Assembly: GCF_003073045.1 (NCBI RefSeq)
Contig: NC_037593.1
Span: 24,795,868 to 24,859,867 of the forward strand
Length of the DNA: 64,000 nt
Reading direction: 5' to 3'
Source of the DNA: Pomacea canaliculata
Lineage: Eukaryota; Mollusca; Gastropoda; Architaenioglossa; Ampullariidae
Under the pieces are notes generated by a model that worked only from the letters and a program-made list of their open reading frames with translations, made no database searches and had not been told where the DNA came from. The position numbers and the translations under genes were made by a program. Below are positions 1 through 11,650 of this stretch, in pieces (the stretch's first letter is position 1; every line of letters starts with the position of its first letter).

Positions 1-910
1 TGCAAAACAATCGTCTTGCGTAACAAACTGATCGAGTTGTGATGTTAAATCGATAGTTGTTTGTCTTTCAATCTTATGTAGTCTTCCGTTTTATACCTGT
101 CTCACTCGCCCAAGTCGTAAACAGGATGTGAAAATGTGAGGTGAGACTGAGTTCAGATTATATTTTAAAGCTTGTTTTTTTCTGGTCTGTCTATGCCAGC
201 TGCGCAAACATTTCAAACATGTTCTCTCTTTGTGACCGTAGTTTGTTGAGGGTTTTTTCCCACGCAACAAATTACAAAAGGGCGGATTGGGGTGACTCAG
301 AGGAAAGCAGAGCCAGGCATGCTGGGACTGCACACGTTGCGAAAGAGTTAACACACTGTGACGACACTACGTTGACAAAATACAGCAGGCTACATTTTAA
401 GTAGATCATTGTGTACGGTCGACGAATGATTTCATAAATATCAAAATAGCCCTTGAAAATGAAAATGTTCCCCAACCTGTTGTAGATCAATATGACTATG
501 TTGTAATTTGAGATATTGTGTTTTTGCAAAAAAAGAACGGCAGGGAGGATTACAGGGGGCAGAGGGAGGGAGCGACTGGGTCTTGATGTTTGGACACCTC
601 CCACTTCACTCCAAACGTGCCTTTCCTACGACACATGAACAGTCAACCAGTCAAGTATGGAAATGCACATCAAACGTGCAAGTGTTTTACTGCTCTGCTA
701 CACTCAATCCGAACAATTAGCGAGATTCTGAGATAAACAACGGATCGAAAGTTGATATCAAATGGCAGCTGGAAGAGTTAGAGGATGATCTCAACTCCAT
801 AGAAGCGGGGAAACTTGGCTGATGAAACATTCCTTTCTCACGATAACGAAAATCCCACTATACAATCACGAACTTTTATTTCTGGACTGCTGGCAGACGA
901 TTTTTTCCAG
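1..910. other. Spacer, no supported gene
   Basis: I see no exon with splice sites, no transposon end and no RNA gene here. Short open frames occur on both strands but lack homology-like composition or matching splice sites. Confidence 0.5.
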
Positions 911-1075
911 TTAACTACTAAAACGAGGCAAGTTACTACAAAGCTTCCGGTTTATTCACATTTCAGATTAACTACTAAAACAAGGCATGCTTCTACAAAG
1001 CTTCCGGTTTATTCACATTTCAGATTAACTACTGAAACGAGGCATGCTTCTACAAAGCTTCCGGTTTAGTCACAT
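911..1075. repeat. 57 bp minisatellite, three copies
   Basis: Three head-to-tail units start at 911, 968 and 1025. Each is 57 bp, begins TTAACTACT and contains AAGCTTCCGG; the third is cut short. The units differ by a few substitutions. The period is a multiple of three, so the plus strand stays open as a 19-residue repeat (key residues L-T-T-K-T-R and T-K-L-P-V-Y-S-H-F), ending at a stop in unit 3. There are no clear flanking splice sites, so I treat this as a minisatellite rather than a gene. Confidence 0.8.
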
Positions 1076-1255
1076 TCTTTGTTTAGGCTCATTGAGACTA
1101 AGAGCAGAAGCTAAGCGTTGGTCTTGGCAGAAAGACAGCAATCCACCTATACACATCCGTGATACAATTATAAGATTATTCTGTACACACTTGAGTAAAC
1201 AACTGCATGCATTTCAGAAAATGCCTTAAGTAATAAATGCCTAATGTTGACTGCG

Positions 1256-1525
1256 TTAACAGTGTTCAGAAAGAACTTTGTTCTTGACCCGTGTGCTCCA
1301 CTTTACTTTCTCGCCCTTCTTCCAGAAATATTGACAAAGGTCACACAGGACAACAGCACCAAGGATGGTGCAAAGTGCTATGCTGCAGGCTACTCCCATC
1401 ACTGCAGCGGATGGGTGTTGGTCGGACACGTTGCATCTCTTCCGGATCTGCTGGCTCAAGCCGGAAGGCCACACTTTCAGCAGGTCTGCCTTGCTCTTTG
1501 TTTACGGATCTCAGATGTGAATCGC
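1256..1525 (-). CDS. Possible 3'-terminal exon of an unseen minus-strand gene
   Basis: A strong minus-strand acceptor (T-rich tract then TTCCTCAG) lies just above 1525. One frame from it stays open for about 60 codons and is charged and proline-rich. A second frame contains a convincing membrane helix (V-M-G-V-A-C-S-I-A-L-C-T-I-L-G-A-V-V-L-C) followed by a lysine-rich end resembling a receptor stop-transfer and tail, but it has a stop between the acceptor and the helix. No upstream exons on this strand were found between here and gene A. It could be the orphaned end of another Ig-type receptor or a chance open frame. Confidence 0.25.
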
Positions 1526-1530
1526 TGAGG

Positions 1531-2170
1531 AAGAAAACAAAATAGAAAAATCTCAGTTATTTCAGCATACACACTGCTTGAACACCACTTCAAACAAATA
1601 TGCTGCATAATACTGTATGTGCACAAGCATGCTAACATGAATATTTTAGGCAAATAGAGCTTACTTGTATATCACACCATTAAGTACAAATGTGTAGTAA
1701 TAATAGGAAATGAATCCCAATATCCGATTAAAAAAAAAACAAACTTTATTTTACGTTGTCTCTGATGTCTAGCAAACAATTAATTCAAAGACTGCGATCG
1801 AGGAGATAGCACTGCATCTTAATATTGAATGCACCTTACATATGAAGATTAGAAAAATTCACTCACTCTTCTTTCGGTATTTTTGAACCGAGTGCAGTGC
1901 TGTCTCTCTCTCCTTGCTGAATTAAGCAATCAAGGATCAATCACACTTTTTATGATTGAGTTTATTTCACAAGAATCAACGAATGAACTACATGGATGTT
2001 ATCGTAATTAGATGTTTGATATACTTTCTGCGTTTGTTATTTGTCTTCATATATTTATAGAGCCGTCCATAATTAAAAACAAAAAAAAAATAATTATTAT
2101 TCCACAGCGTTTATTATACGAGTTAACAGATAATAGGCAAAGGTGGAGGTTAACCCGAATAGCTTAAACG
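1531..2170. other. AT-rich spacer upstream of gene A
   Basis: No exon, repeat end or RNA gene could be supported. Short poly-A runs near 1730 and 2085 are the only notable features. Confidence 0.45.
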
Positions 2171-2171
2171 C

Positions 2172-2408
2172 ACAGCAAAAGTAATCATTATGATTGTAGC
2201 GGTAGCACCGAAGTGAGCTCTCAGTAACAGCGAGGAAGCACTCGGAGGCTAGCTGTCTTCTACACACGTTTTGATGACGTCATGCAAAAAAAAAGTTCAT
2301 CGCTCAAGGGAAACTACTCTTCAAAAGTTAGGGAGGGGTCAAGAATAGTTTGTGACTTACTTCCCCTACACACGTTCAACTTTGTTATTATCACACTAAA
2401 TTGCAAAG
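2172..2408 (+). promoter_or_regulatory. Shared 5' module promoter, gene A copy
   Basis: This stretch aligns with the DNA just upstream of exon 1 of genes B, C and D. Conserved blocks, in order, are GTAATCATTATGA, a CAGTAACAGCGA block, a palindromic CRE/ATF site TGACGTCA at 2275-2282, a CAAGGGAA-CTACTCTT block and GTGACTTACTTCCCC close to the start codon. Conservation in four copies whose flanks differ argues for function. That CREB/ATF-type factors use the octamer is established for animals in general; its use here is inferred. The transcription start cannot be placed from sequence alone. Confidence 0.65.
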
Positions 2409-5400
2409 ATGTCACAGAAATTTCATCGCGTGCGTAATGGCATGGCTGATAAAGAGACGCTGGAAGTGTGTTTTGCGGTCGACTCAGACGAGGATCGTGA
2501 TATTGTAGCTGAAGATGACAATACTGAAGGGAGAACTTTCGAGGAAGAAGTCCCGCCACAAGTTTGTAAAAACGCGTGTTCAGTAAGAAAACCCCACATG
2601 GTAAGTCAGCACATGATGAGTCTCAAGTTTTTAGATGATTTCTATGACTGATGAGTTATAGGCTATGTCCCTTCAGTAAAGTAAAAAGCTTTTATCCACC
2701 TTATTGTCCTGGATGTAACCTAACTGACTGAGGAGGAAATGGTGGCATTACAGTGTCCGTCGTAGTATACCGTCTGTAGTTTAATATCATCATACTCGAA
2801 GCTCCGACCAACCTAAATCCACCGCCAAACTAAGATCATATCCAGTATGGCGTGTTGTTTTGTAAGGTTTTATGAATGAATCGATACTGCATAGACATCT
2901 CCAATTTTACTTTGCGTAGTAATTCAAACCGCCGGTGTTATCATGAATGCATGTTGGTTTTTAAAAAAGTCAAGGACGTGATATTAGTTCGTGAAATAAA
3001 TCGAGAGAAAAGGTCCTCATAACTATATGCCTACTTTACAAGAAATTGAGAGGAGATATCTTAATAAAATCCCTTTCCAAAAAATGCAAAATGCGATTGT
3101 CTTATGAGAATGCAATTTTTTCACGATTAGCTGGAATTCACTAGCATTCTACTAACGCCCCATAGGATTATGTTGCAAACACACAATTTTAACTTTTTGG
3201 TCGGCTTAATACCAAGGACTGTAGAATCTTTTGGCACCAGAATTTTGTATATCGAGTGTGGACAAAATAGAATCAAAGAGAGGAAATGTACATAAATATA
3301 AATTGGTTTCACTTTATGCATAACACCCCTTACTCTTACAGACAAATGTGTTATTTTAATTCTGACTTGTGTGATAATGAGAAAAGTGAAAGAATATTAA
3401 AATATTTTATATAATATTTAGTTTCAGAAAGCTGTCTGGGGCTTCAAAAGAAGCACAGCATTGACAGTGTTTCTAAAGCGCCAAAAGCGAAAGGAGGGTG
3501 AAAGTAAGTATCCTATTTTAGCAAGAGCACAAAAATATCCCTGTAACCTTTAACCTACACTGATTGTTGAAAACCAGGCACTTTCCCTAAGCCATCACCC
3601 ATCCCAAAATCAAAACAGTCTAATGGTTTGGATTACGGATATGTAATTTTTTCAAATGACTATTTGTATTTATTTACAGGTAATGTAGCATTTCTTGCAA
3701 GAGGCAGGGCAGAATATGCAGCTCTGTCACCTCTTGAGAAAAAAAAACTGGCGACAGAAGCTGCATCCAATACTCTTCCAGAAACTCTGGAAGAAAAAAA
3801 AGAATATCTTAAGCAGCTCATGCGCCAACTACACAAAGTGGTGAGTGTTCACCACATCACTTAGACACTGGTATGAAATGTACATGATTCCTTTTCTCCT
3901 TTGTTTAACTTTACACTGATATATATATTAGATGTATACAGGTGCACTTTACATTTATTTGCAATCTAATAATAAAAGTACAATTGAATCTTCTACTTTG
4001 CAGGAAAATGTTCTTGCACACATTGGTGCAACATACTACATTGAAATAAATTTTGACGACACGAATCATACTTTCGCACATGATAGCATTCCTAGACATG
4101 TGCTACAAGAGACTCGATATCCATTGCAGGCACCTTTATCAAACGTCGCATATCTGCGCAAGTGTGTGCAGAAAATTTTTAATGATGCATATGGTGAGAA
4201 ACTGTCGATATTGTATCCCTTCGAAAATATGTAAAATACTTGCCATCAGAAAAAGGACTTTTATATTTTTCTTAAAGGTGTCATGCTATAGAGGAAATGC
4301 AATCAGCTTACAGGCATAGATTTTGTTTTTATGACCAACAAAGTCAGTATAGAAGATGCTGGGAAAACCTGCTTTTTCCATTACTAGTAGATGCAGGATG
4401 AGCTAAGAAACTGCTATAGCAAGTATGAGCACAGCAGTTAAGCTTTCTGCTGTCTTGGGGCATGAGTTACACAGTATTAGAGCATCTCAGTGTTCTGAGG
4501 AACTGAGTTGCTTTCGAACATTCTAGAAGAATTATAAGTAGGTAATATGTATTTATTGTATTGTGCAGATAATTTTATACCATCTTATCTGACCTGTGAA
4601 TGTTTGATTTCAGCCAAAGCATTGGGAAAGGAGGAGTGCAACACCAACTTCCCCTACAAGAGACACTCTCTTTCACCTGTAGTCAAAATTACAGGAATGC
4701 CAGAAGGTGTTAAATTTAAACACCCTTCCAATTATGGAGCAGGAACATTAAAACAAATAGTTGCCATCAAGGCAAATATCAAGATGGAGCTCATAGCCCC
4801 AAGGTACATTTTTATAGTTTTATAGTTACTCGTACAGCAGAATCAGAATGTAAACAAAAGAAGCTGCATATACTGTATATTTTTGTATGCTATATAATGT
4901 GCTGTTGTATAAAAAATAATGTACCTGGACAGATGTGGTCCACGGCCCATTAAGTTTTTTGTCAAACACAAGGAAGAATTATTGTATTGTATACCTGATT
5001 AAAATATCATTGGTGTGCAGTGCCCCAGAAGTCATACAAACCGGTGTGGTGGAACATATGTGAGTATATTGTACTGTGAGACACTCGAGTCGCTATAAGG
5101 TTATGGTACAATGATGTCACAGTGCAGTGTGGCAGAAGACTCAAGTCTGTGTGCTGCAGAAGTGGTACACTGGTGGTGGTGGATATATGAGTATATTACT
5201 GTGAGACACTGGAAAATAAATACAACGTATGTGAAAACAGCAGTAGTGGATTTTATTTTCAATATTTTTTACAGAAACAGATCATTTCTGACTATGTTCA
5301 TTCTGAATAGTACAGTACAGTGTGAGATCTCATGCTTAACTCGTTGGTTTCTTCAGTTTCGTGGCAGGAGAATCAGCTTCAGAAGTGGTACAAACTACCT

Positions 5401-8400
5401 TGGTGCAGGATATGTGAGTATGTTTTACTGTTTTCCAATGATTTGTACAGAAACAGATCAGTTCTCACCAACTGATCAATATATAAACAGCAATACAGGA
5501 TTCCAATGGGTCTGTTCATTCTGAAAAGTACAAAACAATGTGCGAATTTACACAAAATCTTTGGTTTCGTCAGTTTTGTGATAAGTTTATGGCACAATTA
5601 TGTATTCCATCTACACAAATGTCATTGTGCAGTGTGGCAGAAGACCCGAGTCAGTGTGCTGCAGAAGTACAAACACCGGTAGTGGCGGCTATGTGAGTAT
5701 ATTACTGTGAGACACTGGAGAATAAATACAATGTATGTGGAAATAGCAGCAGTGGATTTTACTTTCAATATTTTTTACAGAAACAAATCAACTCTAACCA
5801 TATATACATTATGTAGGATTCCCATAGGTCTGTTCATTATAATTAGTACAGTACCGTGTGAGATCTCATACTTACCACTTTGGTTTCTTCAGTTTCACGG
5901 CAGAAGAGCCAGATACAGAAGTGGTACAAACCACCTTGGTGCAGGACATGTGAGTATATTTTACTATTTACATGATTGTTTTCCAATAATTTGTACAGAA
6001 ACAGATCAGTTCTAAAAATATAAGATTCCAATGGGTCTATTCACTCTAAAAAGTGCAGTACAATGTTAGATTTCATGCTTACCTCTTTTATTTCTTCAGT
6101 TTCATAGTAGAAGACCCAGCTTTAGAAGTGATACAAACACCAGTGGTGGCGGATATGTGAGTATATTACTGTGAGACACTAGAGAATTAATATAATGTAT
6201 ATAGAAATAGCAGCAATGGATTTTATTTTCAATATTTTTTACAGAAACAAATCAGTTCTAACAATATGGGATTCCATTGTGTCTGTTCATTCTAAATATT
6301 ACATTACAGTGTCAGACATCATACTTATCTCTTTGGTTTCTTTAGTTTCATGGCAGAAGACCCAGCTTCAGAAGTGGTACAAAGACCGGTGGTGGCAGAT
6401 ATGTGAGTATATTACTGTGAGACACTCTAGAATAAATACATTGTATGTGGAAATAGCAGCAGTGGACTTTAATTTCAATTTTTTTTTTTACGGAAACAAA
6501 TCAGCTCTAACAATATGGGATTCCATTGTGTCTGTTCATTCTAAATATTACATTACAGTGTCAGACATCATACTTACCTCTTTGGTTTCTTTAGTTTCAT
6601 GGCAGAAGACCCAGCTTCAGAAATGGTACAAAGACCAGTGGTGGCAGATATGTGAGTATATTACTGTGAGACACTCTAGAATAAATACATTGTATGTGGA
6701 AATAGCAGCAGTGGATTTTAATTTCAATTTTTTTTTTACGGAAACAAATCAGCTCTAACAATATGGGAGTCCATTGTGTCTGTTCATTCTAAATATTACA
6801 TTACAGTGTCAGACATCATACTTACCTCTTTGGTTTCTTTAGCTTTGTGGCAGAAGACCCAGCTTCACAAGTGGTACAGACCACCTTGGTGCAGGATATG
6901 TGAGTATATTTTGCTATATTACACTGTAAAATATGGTGAATAGTATAGAATAGTATGAAAATATGTAAGTCTAATGTAACTGTCATTATTGTGCAATGCA
7001 GAAAAAGAATGTAGCAACTGAAGTGCTGCATTATTACCCGAGAATGTTGGATTTATCAGAATCATTCACAGAGCTTTTGATAAACAATTTTGTATGATTA
7101 TTTACATTGATTAATTTGCTGTGTTTTCTTTTTATTCTGACCAGGCAAGAGGGGCCCACAAGCAGTTCGCAAATTAGTAAGGCAACTGATTTTCTCATTA
7201 ATGCATGCAAAGGAAGCAAAAATTAAATATATCTGTGATATGCAGTATGTCAATGCAAACATGTATTTGCTCCTTGTCTGATATTATGTAAACATCAAAA
7301 ACCCCATTTAGATTCTGTTAAAGCAGAGACATAATTGCAGGATGCAGTGTCTGAGATAGCTGAACAGATGACTGTTTTGCTGCCCGTCATCCGTCCCAAA
7401 TTCTGTGACAACACCAAATGTACACAAGAAACACCTTGTTTGTAGTCATTACAGTATCCTGCCTATGTAAATCAACACCAATTTTTGTTAACACAATGCT
7501 AAGGCTACTGTTTGTTCCCTCATGAAGGCAAATTTTGAAAGGTCTTAGTCAAACAAAACAGATGGGTCATAGTGAGAGCAGGCATTGATAAAATCATTTA
7601 TTTCTTATTTTTTACTTTGTCTATTTATTTGTGTACAGGTACAGTACAGGATTCTGCAAAGCAGCAGCAGGAATCAGGGAGAAAAAAGAAAAGAACAGGT
7701 GATAATTCTTCATGTTCCCTGATAAAAGAAAAATTTTGAAAGATCTCAGCTAAATGAAACAGATGGGTCGTATTGAGAAGCAGACATTCATAAAATCATT
7801 TATTTCTTACTTTTTTACTTTTTCCATTCATTTGTGTACAGGTACAAGAAAGGATTCCGCAAAGCAACAGCAGGAATCAGGGGAGACGAAGCAAAGAACA
7901 GGTGATAATTCTTCGTTGATAGGTTTTATAGGACAAAGTTTCCAGCTGTTCCACTTTTCTGGTTGACTGTATTGTTAACTGCAGTGATGTATATGTCTGT
8001 AGACATTGTCCTGTGTTTGAGAAGTCACAGCCTTCAGGCATGCTTATCAACAAATATATCTTTCTGATGCCAGCAATATTTGTATTGATGCTGAGTCACA
8101 ACTCTTATTTCATGTTATTGTGCAGGACTCAGAACTCTGTGGACAGCAGCAGAAGTACTTCTTGTTCAGCAACACTTCGGTGAGGAGTTGGCCGGGCTGA
8201 AGCCAGTGTCACGCAGCAGCATTGACAGTTTTCTGGAGCAACAAACAGTGGTCAAAAGGACTTCTACTGCATTGGGAAATTATCTGTTAAGGAACAGGTA
8301 ACTGCAACACTTACACAATTAAGGATACCTGTCAGCATGAGCCTCTATAGCTAGAAGAAAACAATTATATCTTCATTGTCTTCAGTATCAGTCTGTTAGG

Positions 8401-8772
8401 GTGGGTGGGTACCACTAAAATCCCACTAGGCAAGACATCAAACAAAGTAACTAGGGTTGGATAAGACACACCCTGCACAACCCTGCTGAAACCAGTGCCA
8501 GGCAGGCGTTCGAATGCAACCCTCAGGGGAAGAGGATAGTTGGGAGGCCAAAGCAGACTTGGAAAAGATCAGTAGAGAGCAAGGCAATGGATGCCGAAGC
8601 CACATGAGCCCCATTAAACTAAATAAATGGTGGTGGTGTCAGCTGCACTTAGAATTTGTAATAATGGCATATGATATTCATTTCTTCTTGTGCAGCTTGA
8701 AACAGATAATTTTTATTAATCTCACCTGTAACTTCATGTTTCAGGAAGAAAAGCAGACCTGATGATCAGTAG
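2409..8772 (+). CDS. Gene A: HMG-like and SANT-like protein with mini-exon array
   Basis: Exons: 2409-2600, 3428-3503, 3680-3840, 4004-4193, 4614-4803, 5021-5059, seven mini-exons (5357-5413, 5633-5692, 5893-5949, 6100-6156, 6346-6402, 6595-6651, 6843-6899), 7145-7176, 7639-7698, 7842-7901, 8126-8297, 8745-8772. All introns are GT-AG, phases agree and the total is 1602 nt (533 residues). Residues 1-64 are acidic. Residues about 70-125 are weakly HMG-box-like (A-L-T-V-F...L-S-P-L-E-K-K-K-L). Residues 270-417 are acidic/valine repeats. Basic Gln/Lys segments follow, then a helical domain starting L-W-T-A-A-E-V-L-L-V with S-S-I-D-S-F-L-E-Q and R-T-S-T-A-L-G-N-Y-L-L-R-N, resembling SANT/Myb-like domains, and a basic end K-K-S-R-P-D-D-Q. 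A nuclear DNA-binding role is inferred; no enzyme motif is visible. Exon 2 could instead start at 3422, which adds two codons. The counterpart of exon 5 of B and C was not found. Confidence 0.72.
5298..6920 (+). repeat. Tandem mini-exon array of gene A
   Basis: Repeat units of roughly 200-275 bp, each holding one mini-exon. A unit runs from donor GTGAGTATAT through a conserved intron (GAGACACT, then AATAAATACA, GGAAATAGCAGCAGTGGA, then an acceptor-like TTTTTTACAG, then TCTGTTCATTCTAA) to the acceptor TTCTTCAG, TTCTTTAG or ATTGTGCAG. Each exon begins and ends in phase 2, so any number can be joined without frame change. The encoded unit resembles F-M-A-E-D-P-A-S-E-V-V-Q-T-T-L-V-Q-D. Units ending at 6402 and 6651 are nearly identical, so they duplicated recently. 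A further copy at 5128-5186 has lost both the symmetric length (59 nt) and the donor (AT in place of GT), and looks dead. Confidence 0.85.
8395..8660 (+). mobile_element. LINE 3' fragment in intron of gene A
   Basis: Conceptual translation of 8510-8630 reads N-P-Q-G-K-R-I-V-G-R-P-K-Q-T-W-K-R-S then V-E-S-K-A-M-D-A-E-A-T, the ending typical of non-LTR reverse transcriptase ORFs that carry G-R-P-x-x-T-W. Stops follow, so it is decayed. It sits in the last intron. The same fragment lies in the same intron of gene B (43530-43775), so insertion preceded the segmental duplication. Confidence 0.6.
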
Positions 8773-9072
8773 TGAATCGCAGCACCTTATCACCAAGACT
8801 GATGACGCTTGAGATATTGGATTGAGTCTTAAGGGCATTCTGTACTTTCAAGACGCATTTTCACTGCCATGTGCTATCTGCTTCACAGAGCTGACTGATG
8901 TGTGGGTTCTTTCTGGGTACTCCACCTTCTTATCACCAACCACCTGTGTGATAATGTTCCATGATGCAGCCCACCAAATTCAAGACATTAAAAAATTGCA
9001 ATTTTTCCTTTTTGGTAGCTGTCAGTTACATTGAATTATATGTATTCTTCATTGCTTTGATGTCTTTGCAGA

Positions 9073-9078
9073 AATAAA
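9073..9078 (+). terminator. Candidate polyadenylation signal, gene A
   Basis: AATAAA lies about 300 nt after the stop and is conserved at the matching place in gene B (44185-44190). A second AATAAA occurs near 9544, so the true 3' end is not certain. Confidence 0.45.
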
Positions 9079-9079
9079 G

Positions 9080-10224
9080 CATTTGCCCAGTGATGGGATT
9101 TGATCCCAGTACAGAAAAAAATACGACTTGTATGATTAGTTGTGACACTTGCCTCATAAGGTATATGTTTCTATCCATGTGATTATGACATGGTAGGGTG
9201 TTGTGGTTGTGTGGCTGTTACGTAGGTTCGGATGTTATGAACTAATTATTTGATCTACACTGTTGGTGTTGCTATTGGTTGTGTTGTAACTGAATATATA
9301 AAAATGTAAAGAAGTTATGAATGTGGAAGATTGTAAGTTTTTTAATTGGTCTGTATGGTTAAATTTGTTGCTGGCATGTGTTTGTGCGACGGTGCTTCTC
9401 AGGATTCATCATTAAAAAAAAAATGTTATTGTTATTTTGGTGTTTTTGATACAATGAAAAATTATTGTCTCAAGTATTGGTTCATTATCATATCTTGTCT
9501 ATCCAACTTAAGAATGAAGGATGACCAATGTCATTCCTTGTCAAATAAAACCAAACATACTGTATCATATAATCTATCATTTCTTGGCTTCATTCCTTGG
9601 CTGTTCTTTGTGCTGAACTGTTTTGTCATAGAATAAGAAGTTCTTATCTGGTCCTTGCACGACCGCCTAGAAGTTTTGGGGACATATCATTGGGTTGTTA
9701 CTGTGTCTGGACCTGATTCTGGTTGAGGAAAGAATGTGCTTTAGTGTCTGATCTTCAAAGCAGCACCGAGTGTTTTGACTGTCCTCTTCGCTAGCTACTT
9801 TCAATTTTTGGTTCTTTTTCGCCTGAGAAATCGAGTGGGTTGTAGCCTGAGTTCTTTTACAGGTTCATGACAGAGTAACCAAACATGTATGTAATATAAT
9901 AAAGTACCTGAACAAACCTGTGAGCACAAGATACACATAAACATGTAGTAGGTTTATATAACATGTACGTAAATAGAATACACAAAATGTGAAATTGGAC
10001 TATGTCCTGCTATCCAGTATTGGGTCCTCCCAATTCGTATAAGGGTTCAAATGTCTTGGGAAGGCGTCATGTTCACTCATCTGATACAATGGCAACTTCA
10101 ACAGAAAAGGTAATTCTTTATCTGCATCCATCAACATGCCCAGGATTGTTCCAGCCATCGTATGTCTAGAAACAGCTGTTGGTGGGGTTCCTGTAAAAAA
10201 AAGAATATACCTATACCGTCTGTC
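9080..10224. other. 3' flank of gene A
   Basis: Up to 10080 this is the downstream part of the segmental duplication shared with gene B. I see no coding exon. Parts may be 3' untranslated sequence. From 10081 to 10224 nothing was recognised. Confidence 0.45.
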
Positions 10225-10500
10225 ACGCAGAAGCACAGTTATGGAGATCCTCAACTGTCACATCCTTATAAAGAAGCATCTTCAGCGGGAATTCTATCCA
10301 AACTTCATCACCCTGGTGGTGCCGATCCTCACCTACGGGTGTGACAAAGGACTGTGCTCGCCGAAACGAAAAGGAGAATCCAGGCATTCGAGAACAAGTG
10401 CCTGAGGAAGGTGGCCGATGCTGTGGTGGCCAAAGGAAGAACTGGCTTACGAACCTCAAAGACTGGAATGGTTGTCCTGTGCTCAACTGTTTCACCATCT
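10225..10500 (+). mobile_element. LINE reverse-transcriptase C-terminal remnant
   Basis: Plus-strand translation contains V-V-P-I-L-T-Y-G-C followed, in a shifted frame, by A-E-T-K-R-R-I-Q-A-F-E-N-K-C-L-R-K. This is the conserved end of many non-LTR reverse transcriptases (S-I-L-L-Y-G-C ... R-I-x-A-F-E-x-x-C-L-R). The frame change and later stops show decay. It lies just outside the end of the segmental duplication. Confidence 0.6.
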
Positions 10501-11159
10501 GTCAGGCCTATCCAGCTGCTGTTAGTAGGCCATAATCTAGTTGTAGAAATTTATCTGTAGCTTTATATGCTGGCCTAAATGGTACCACTGGACTGATGCT
10601 AACAAGAAAATGAGTCACTGCCTTTGTGAATACCTTTGTGGCTTTTTTATGGTGTTTTCGCATTTATTCATTGTTTTTTTTTATATTTCTATAAATGTTT
10701 TTGCAGTGTTAGACTGTTAGCACAATGGCTTTTTATGTAGCATTGTTACTTCCTGTTGCTGCTGTTGGGGTGATGCACTTTTTTTTAAAATGACCCTTCA
10801 TTCTGAGTGACCATGGTTCATTTGATACGTAAAAGAAATCTGGTCCTATCTGTAGATGTTACCTGACATGCTATCGTGTGACCAATCTTGTGGAAAATAG
10901 GCAAGAGAATTGTACTCGTGATGCCAGCTCTCCTCTGCTGCTTTTCTGCAACAAAACTATTTGATACAACTCAACTATTAGTTTAACTTGCACCACAAAG
11001 ACCTTTACATCAAATGATAATTAAAATAAATCACTGAGAAACCAGTGGTATCATAGACTCCTCAATTTTTAAAAAATGTTGCAGCCAGCTGTCAGTCGTA
11101 GTCTGTGACAATAATGAGTACAAAAAACACCCTGTTGTGTGTATATAGGTGTGCTTGTG
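10501..11159. other. Spacer, nothing recognised
   Basis: AT-rich sequence without supported exons or repeat ends. Confidence 0.4.
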
Positions 11160-11650
11160 TGTTATTATTATTAAAGTATTAATAATAATACAAAATTTGT
11201 AAAGCGCATACTCAAACTCCTAAGGAGCATGCTCTTAGCGCTTAAGAACAAGATCGAAAAATGGACAGCATACGAGGGACACGAAAACAAACAAATAACA
11301 CATGCACTAAGAAAGAATAAACAACAGTACTAAAAATGAATAAAATCAAATACAGAAAACACAAAGAGGAACCAAATGACAAGAACAAGAGCTGAGAGTA
11401 ACATGATATTGCAAAAGGAAGGGTGTGACAAAGGACTATAGCATTATGGGAAAGGTTGTTAGGAGTAATGTTTACCGAAGAGGTGTGTTTTCAGTGCACG
11501 TGTAAAGGATTCAATAGTGGGTAGGTGGTGGACATGGACAGGGAGCGAGTTCCATTGTTTCGCTTCACAAGAACCAAAAGTCCTGTGACGATATGTTGTT
11601 GATGTTCTGATGACAAGAACGACCTGTCGGTGTGCTGTGGAGTATAAGCC
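11160..11650 (-). mobile_element. CR1/Jockey-like LINE 3' end
   Basis: Read on the minus strand, the segment contains a decayed ending like E-A-K-Q-W-N-S-L-P-V then S-F-T-R-A-L-K-T-H-L-F-G, the common C-terminus of CR1/Jockey-type ORF2 proteins. It then runs to a tail with a GCGCTTTACAAATTTTGTAT motif and ATT-type simple repeats near 11160-11190. The 5' part is missing, as expected for a 5'-truncated insertion. Confidence 0.65.

Larger units (their letters stand above)
5298..10080 (+). repeat. Segmental duplication, copy 1 (partner 40948-45200)
   Basis: From the mini-exon array to about 1.3 kb past the stop codon this block matches 40948-45200 with only scattered substitutions and small indels, including introns, the 3' untranslated region and downstream DNA. 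Both copies stop matching directly after a shared GTTCACTCAT at 10080 and 45200. The copy here is longer, mainly because of two extra mini-exon units near 6160-6690. Upstream of 5298 the two genes share little nucleotide identity except in exon 1 and its promoter. Confidence 0.88.

Noticed and set aside
2314-2559. Minus-strand open frames opposite exon 1 of the four family-1 genes
   Set aside because: Conserved only because they lie antisense to exon 1; no start context or splice sites on that strand.
4392-4417. Possible exon 5 of gene A (D-E-L-R start as in B and C)
   Set aside because: Bounded by AG and GT, but the phase-1 join from the previous exon gives an immediate stop; the model is consistent without it.
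5707-6758. Long open frames spanning the mini-exon repeats
   Set aside because: They cross conserved donors and acceptors; the spliced mini-exon reading has constant phase and a better peptide, so these frames are intronic read-through.
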